Source: Deltaproteobacteria bacterium
GTDB lineage: Bacteria; Desulfobacterota; Syntrophobacteria; BM002
Reading direction: 5' to 3'
NCBI GenBank assembly: GCA_020350905.1
Contig: CP070843.1
Coordinates: 3,520,790 to 3,527,554 of the forward strand
Length of the DNA: 6,765 bases
Part shown: piece by piece, positions 5,498 through 6,765 of the stretch
Position numbering within the stretch: the stretch's first letter is position 1
Layout: the number at the start of each line of letters is the position of its first letter
Program-made: the position numbers and the translations under genes
The notes under the pieces: generated by a model
What the model was told of the DNA's origin: nothing
Database searches by the model: none
What the model saw: the letters and a program-made list of their open reading frames with translations, nothing else

Positions 5498-5639
5498 TAT
5501 CCCAGAATCCCAGCGTATCAGACGAGTTCAGCTCCACCCCGTCAAATGCTCCAAGTGCAAAGCCCACCTGATGATTAGGCCGACTGAAAAACTATGTCCT
5601 GTCTGTGGGGGTTCATTGCCAGAACCTGCGAAGCGTTGA
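5490..5639 (+). CDS. 49-residue zinc-ribbon protein, third gene of the PilZ operon
   Basis: ATG 5490 overlaps the end of the PilZ gene (ATGAGTAG), the classic arrangement for translational coupling. The protein starts MSSIPESQRIRRVQLHPVKC and has Cys20-x2-Cys23 and Cys36-x2-Cys39 (KCSKCKAH, KLCPVCGG) separated by 12 residues, a rubredoxin-like or rod-type zinc knuckle pair. The N-terminus is basic (RIRR), the C-terminus is SLPEPAKR. It has no export signal. It is too short for many gene finders, but the overlap, the four-cysteine pattern and a purine-rich GGAAAAAGAG just upstream make it a credible gene. It may act with the PilZ protein and the upstream ribbon. Specific role unknown. Confidence 0.7.
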   Translation: MSSIPESQRIRRVQLHPVKCSKCKAHLMIRPTEKLCPVCGGSLPEPAKR

Positions 5640-5644
5640 CTGGT

Positions 5645-5710
5645 TCTCAACATATGGTGCCACCCTGAATTCCAAAAGAGTGTGGATTTAGGGATGAGAT
5701 CTCCACTTTC
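5645..5710 (+). repeat. Intergenic repeat, second family, copy 1
   Basis: It starts just after the PilZ operon and aligns to 6602-6665. Both begin TCTCAAYATMTKGTGCCAC, share AGTGTGGATT and GGATG, and end TCCACTTTC; copy 1 is 2 bp longer. About three quarters of positions agree. GTGGA and TCCAC inside each copy can form a short hairpin, a possible weak terminator for the PilZ operon. Confidence 0.6.
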
Positions 5711-5770
5711 TCCTAGTTCCTCATAAAAGCCCGTTATATGCGCTCCTGAAAAAAAGTTTGATATTTGGAA

Positions 5771-5816
5771 AAAATGGTGGTTTTTCGTATTGACAAAAAT
5801 CAATCATTCATATTCA
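5771..5816 (+). promoter_or_regulatory. Promoter-like element with 18-bp shared motif (copy 2)
   Basis: AAAATGGTGGTTTTTCGT (5771-5788) is 17 of 18 identical to 3989-4006, and TTGACA (5790-5795) follows one base later. A clear -10 is lacking; TATTCA (5811-5816) at 15 bp is the best candidate. The ACGAAAAA half of the copy-1 palindrome is not conserved here, so what the two sites share is the upstream 18-mer plus -35. The downstream gene is the InlB-repeat protein. Confidence 0.5.
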
Positions 5817-5848
5817 TTTAGCCAAATCTTCGGAAGAGAACGTTGACA

Positions 5849-6334
5849 ATGAGAGTATTTCGATTTCTGAGTATTCCGTTCTTAGTGGTTTTTTGGGGCT
5901 GTTCCCACACCCTCAACGTGACAACTCAGGGTCAGGGCAGTGTGAGGCTCAATCCTCCCGGTGGTACCTACTTTCATGGTACCACGGTAAACCTGACGGC
6001 AATCCCTGCCCCAGGGTGGAGCTTTCTCCTTTGGAGTGGGGATCTGAGCGGTACGAACAACCGAGAAACCGTTATTATGGACTCCGACATAAGCGTCACG
6101 GCAACCTTTGGGAAGCAATGCACCCTCGCTGTGACAACGGTAGGCCAGGGCAATGTGAGGCTTGATCCTCCTGGCGACACCTATGACTGTAGCACCACCT
6201 TGACCGTGACGGCCATCCCCAATCCGGGCTGGCGCTTCGATGGCTGGAGTGGTGATGTCAGTGGCGTAAACAATCCAATAGTCCTCATGATGGACGCTGA
6301 CAAACGCCTCACGGCAACTTTCGTGCAAGAATAG
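5849..6334 (+). CDS. Probable lipoprotein with two divergent InlB B-repeat domains
   Basis: 161 residues from ATG 5849 (GGAAG at 5832-5836 upstream). A TTG at 5843 would add two residues. The N-terminus MRVFRFLSIPFLVVFWGCSH is a lipoprotein-like signal with Cys18 as the likely lipidated residue; Phe-Trp at -3/-2 is unusual for a lipobox, so simple membrane anchoring is also possible. Two copies of the divergent InlB B-repeat (Flg_new_2-type) follow at about 22-87 and 91-158. They share VTTxGQGxVRLxPPGxTY, AIPxPGWxF, WSGDxSGxNN and a terminal TATF. These are small beta-rich modules of bacterial surface proteins, often adhesive or spacer domains. The protein is short, only two modules, without a cell-wall anchor. 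It is preceded by promoter copy 2 and followed by repeat copy B, the same arrangement as the L-domain-like gene. Confidence 0.8.
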   Translation: MRVFRFLSIPFLVVFWGCSHTLNVTTQGQGSVRLNPPGGTYFHGTTVNLTAIPAPGWSFLLWSGDLSGTNNRETVIMDSDISVTATFGKQCTLAVTTVGQGNVRLDPPGDTYDCSTTLTVTAIPNPGWRFDGWSGDVSGVNNPIVLMMDADKRLTATFVQE

Positions 6335-6358
6335 CCGAGAGGCAGGGTCGGAACTGCT

Positions 6359-6544
6359 CTAGCCCGGATGTTTCATGAATCACCTGCTGCGACCGCGGAT
6401 ATGGCCGCCCTTCCCGGCGTCCTCGGGTGTCGCACCCTGCGACGTACCGTTCAGGTACGCCTCAGGTCCAACACCCTGCGGTTGCCAGGTGGCACGCCCA
6501 TCTTCACGGTCTCGCCACTGTAATTCATGAAATATCCGGGCTAG
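6359..6544. mobile_element. Miniature inverted-repeat element (MITE-like) with CTAG target duplication
   Basis: The body at 6363-6540 (178 bp) has terminal inverted repeats CCCGGATGTTTCATGAAT (6363-6380) and ATTCATGAAATATCCGGG (6523-6540), 17 of 18 matching. It is flanked by CTAG at 6359-6362 and 6541-6544. The inside is GC-rich, unlike its AT-rich surroundings, and has two adjacent perfect hairpins: GTCGC/GCGAC (6429-6443) and GTACC/GGTAC (6444-6458). No transposase is encoded, so it must be moved in trans. A 4-bp CTAG duplication fits the YTAR targets of IS5-type transposases, but the family is not proven. Confidence 0.75.
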
Positions 6545-6574
6545 CCTTTCACTATTCATTTCTCAAAGACCATA

Positions 6575-6590
6575 CGGAGCTTCGGCTCCG
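6575..6590 (+). terminator. UUCG-loop hairpin in repeat copy B
   Basis: CGGAGC (6575-6580), TTCG loop, GCTCCG (6585-6590): a perfect 6-bp stem with a stable UUCG tetraloop, followed by CTTGTTT. It may terminate the InlB-like transcript. In copy A the stem carries mismatches but is followed by a longer T-run. Confidence 0.5.
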
Positions 6591-6601
6591 CTTGTTTAAA
6601 C

Positions 6602-6665
6602 TCTCAATATCTTGTGCCACAGTAAAACCCAGAAAAGTGTGGATTAAGAAGGGATGTCCACTTTC
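6602..6665 (+). repeat. Intergenic repeat, second family, copy 2
   Basis: It aligns to 5645-5710 (shared start TCTCAAYAT, GTGCCAC, AGTGTGGATT, GGATG, TCCACTTTC). It lies directly after repeat copy B. The remaining 100 bp to the window end hold no recognisable feature. Confidence 0.6.
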
Positions 6666-6765
6666 ACAATGGTCGAGGCGGGTTTACCTTTCTCATCATT
6701 AATTGTACCTTAGGACTCTCTTTCTAAGCTAACCAATTAAATCCAAAGTTGTAGTTTTGCGAATA

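Larger units (their letters stand above)
6341..6597 (+). repeat. 75-bp intergenic repeat, copy B, split by a mobile element
   Basis: Positions 6341-6362 plus 6545-6597 rebuild a 75-bp sequence that aligns without gaps to copy A at 4764-4838. The interruption at 6363-6544 equals the inverted-repeat element plus one CTAG copy. Copy B starts 7 bp after the InlB-like stop codon. Confidence 0.75.

Noticed and set aside
5528..5803. Minus-strand frame opposite the 49-residue zinc ribbon and the promoter
   Set aside because: Shadow of a better-supported plus-strand gene plus intergenic repeat; no RBS or domain.
5882..6328. Long minus-strand frame opposite the InlB-repeat gene
   Set aside because: Mirror frame of a repetitive gene; its pattern follows from the plus-strand repeats.
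4764..6665. Integron cassette array with attC sites
   Set aside because: No GTTRRRY/RYYYAAC core pairs at gene boundaries and no integrase; the repeats have a different structure.
6427..6702. 91-codon plus-strand frame over the inverted-repeat element
   Set aside because: It begins inside the mobile element and runs through its terminal repeat into repeat copy B; no RBS, no domain. Better explained as repeat sequence.

Overview
The window looks like a chromosomal accessory region of a Gram-negative bacterium. Two protein types here are common in Desulfobacterota (old Deltaproteobacteria): RxxxR/DxSxxG PilZ proteins and 'RRKLAAILSAD' nucleotide cyclases. That assignment is an inference from protein flavour, not a taxonomic result. 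Genes are small and widely spaced, several have weak or abnormal starts, and there are many intergenic repeats. TAG is a frequent stop (2619, 4711, 5144, 5497, 6334).

Layout. 1-66 (-): the first 22 codons of a class III adenylate/guanylate cyclase cut by the window edge. 67-800: about 735 bp with no supportable gene. 864-1658 (+): membrane protein with a C39-type cysteine peptidase domain and an intact Gln/Cys/His/Asp set. 1794-2156 and 2203-2619 (+): two paralogous single-pass pilin-like proteins without a prepilin peptidase site. The first seems to need a -1 frameshift from its best ATG. 2616-2912 (-): a reading frame interrupted by one TAG. 2929-3705 (-): signal peptide and secretin N-domain fused in frame to a complete YbhB/PEBP protein that also has its own internal ribosome binding site.

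3989-4838 (+): a promoter-like element, a secreted leucine-rich L-domain-like protein and a repeat copy. 4938-5639 (+): a compact operon of zinc ribbon, PilZ and a second, 49-residue zinc ribbon. 5645-6665 (+): another repeat, a second copy of the promoter-like element, a lipoprotein-like protein with two InlB-type repeats, then a second repeat copy split by a 178-bp miniature inverted-repeat element flanked by CTAG duplications.

How it may fit together. Most products are envelope or surface proteins (membrane peptidase, pilin-like pair, secretin N-domain, L-domain, InlB-like), accompanied by second-messenger genes (cyclase, c-di-GMP-binding PilZ). A surface or appendage accessory locus is a reasonable reading, but no complete known system is present. 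The best leads are the C39/pilin-like trio with its slippery-site start, the shared 18-bp element before two secreted-protein genes, and the mobile-element insertion that can be read exactly against its uninterrupted sister copy.
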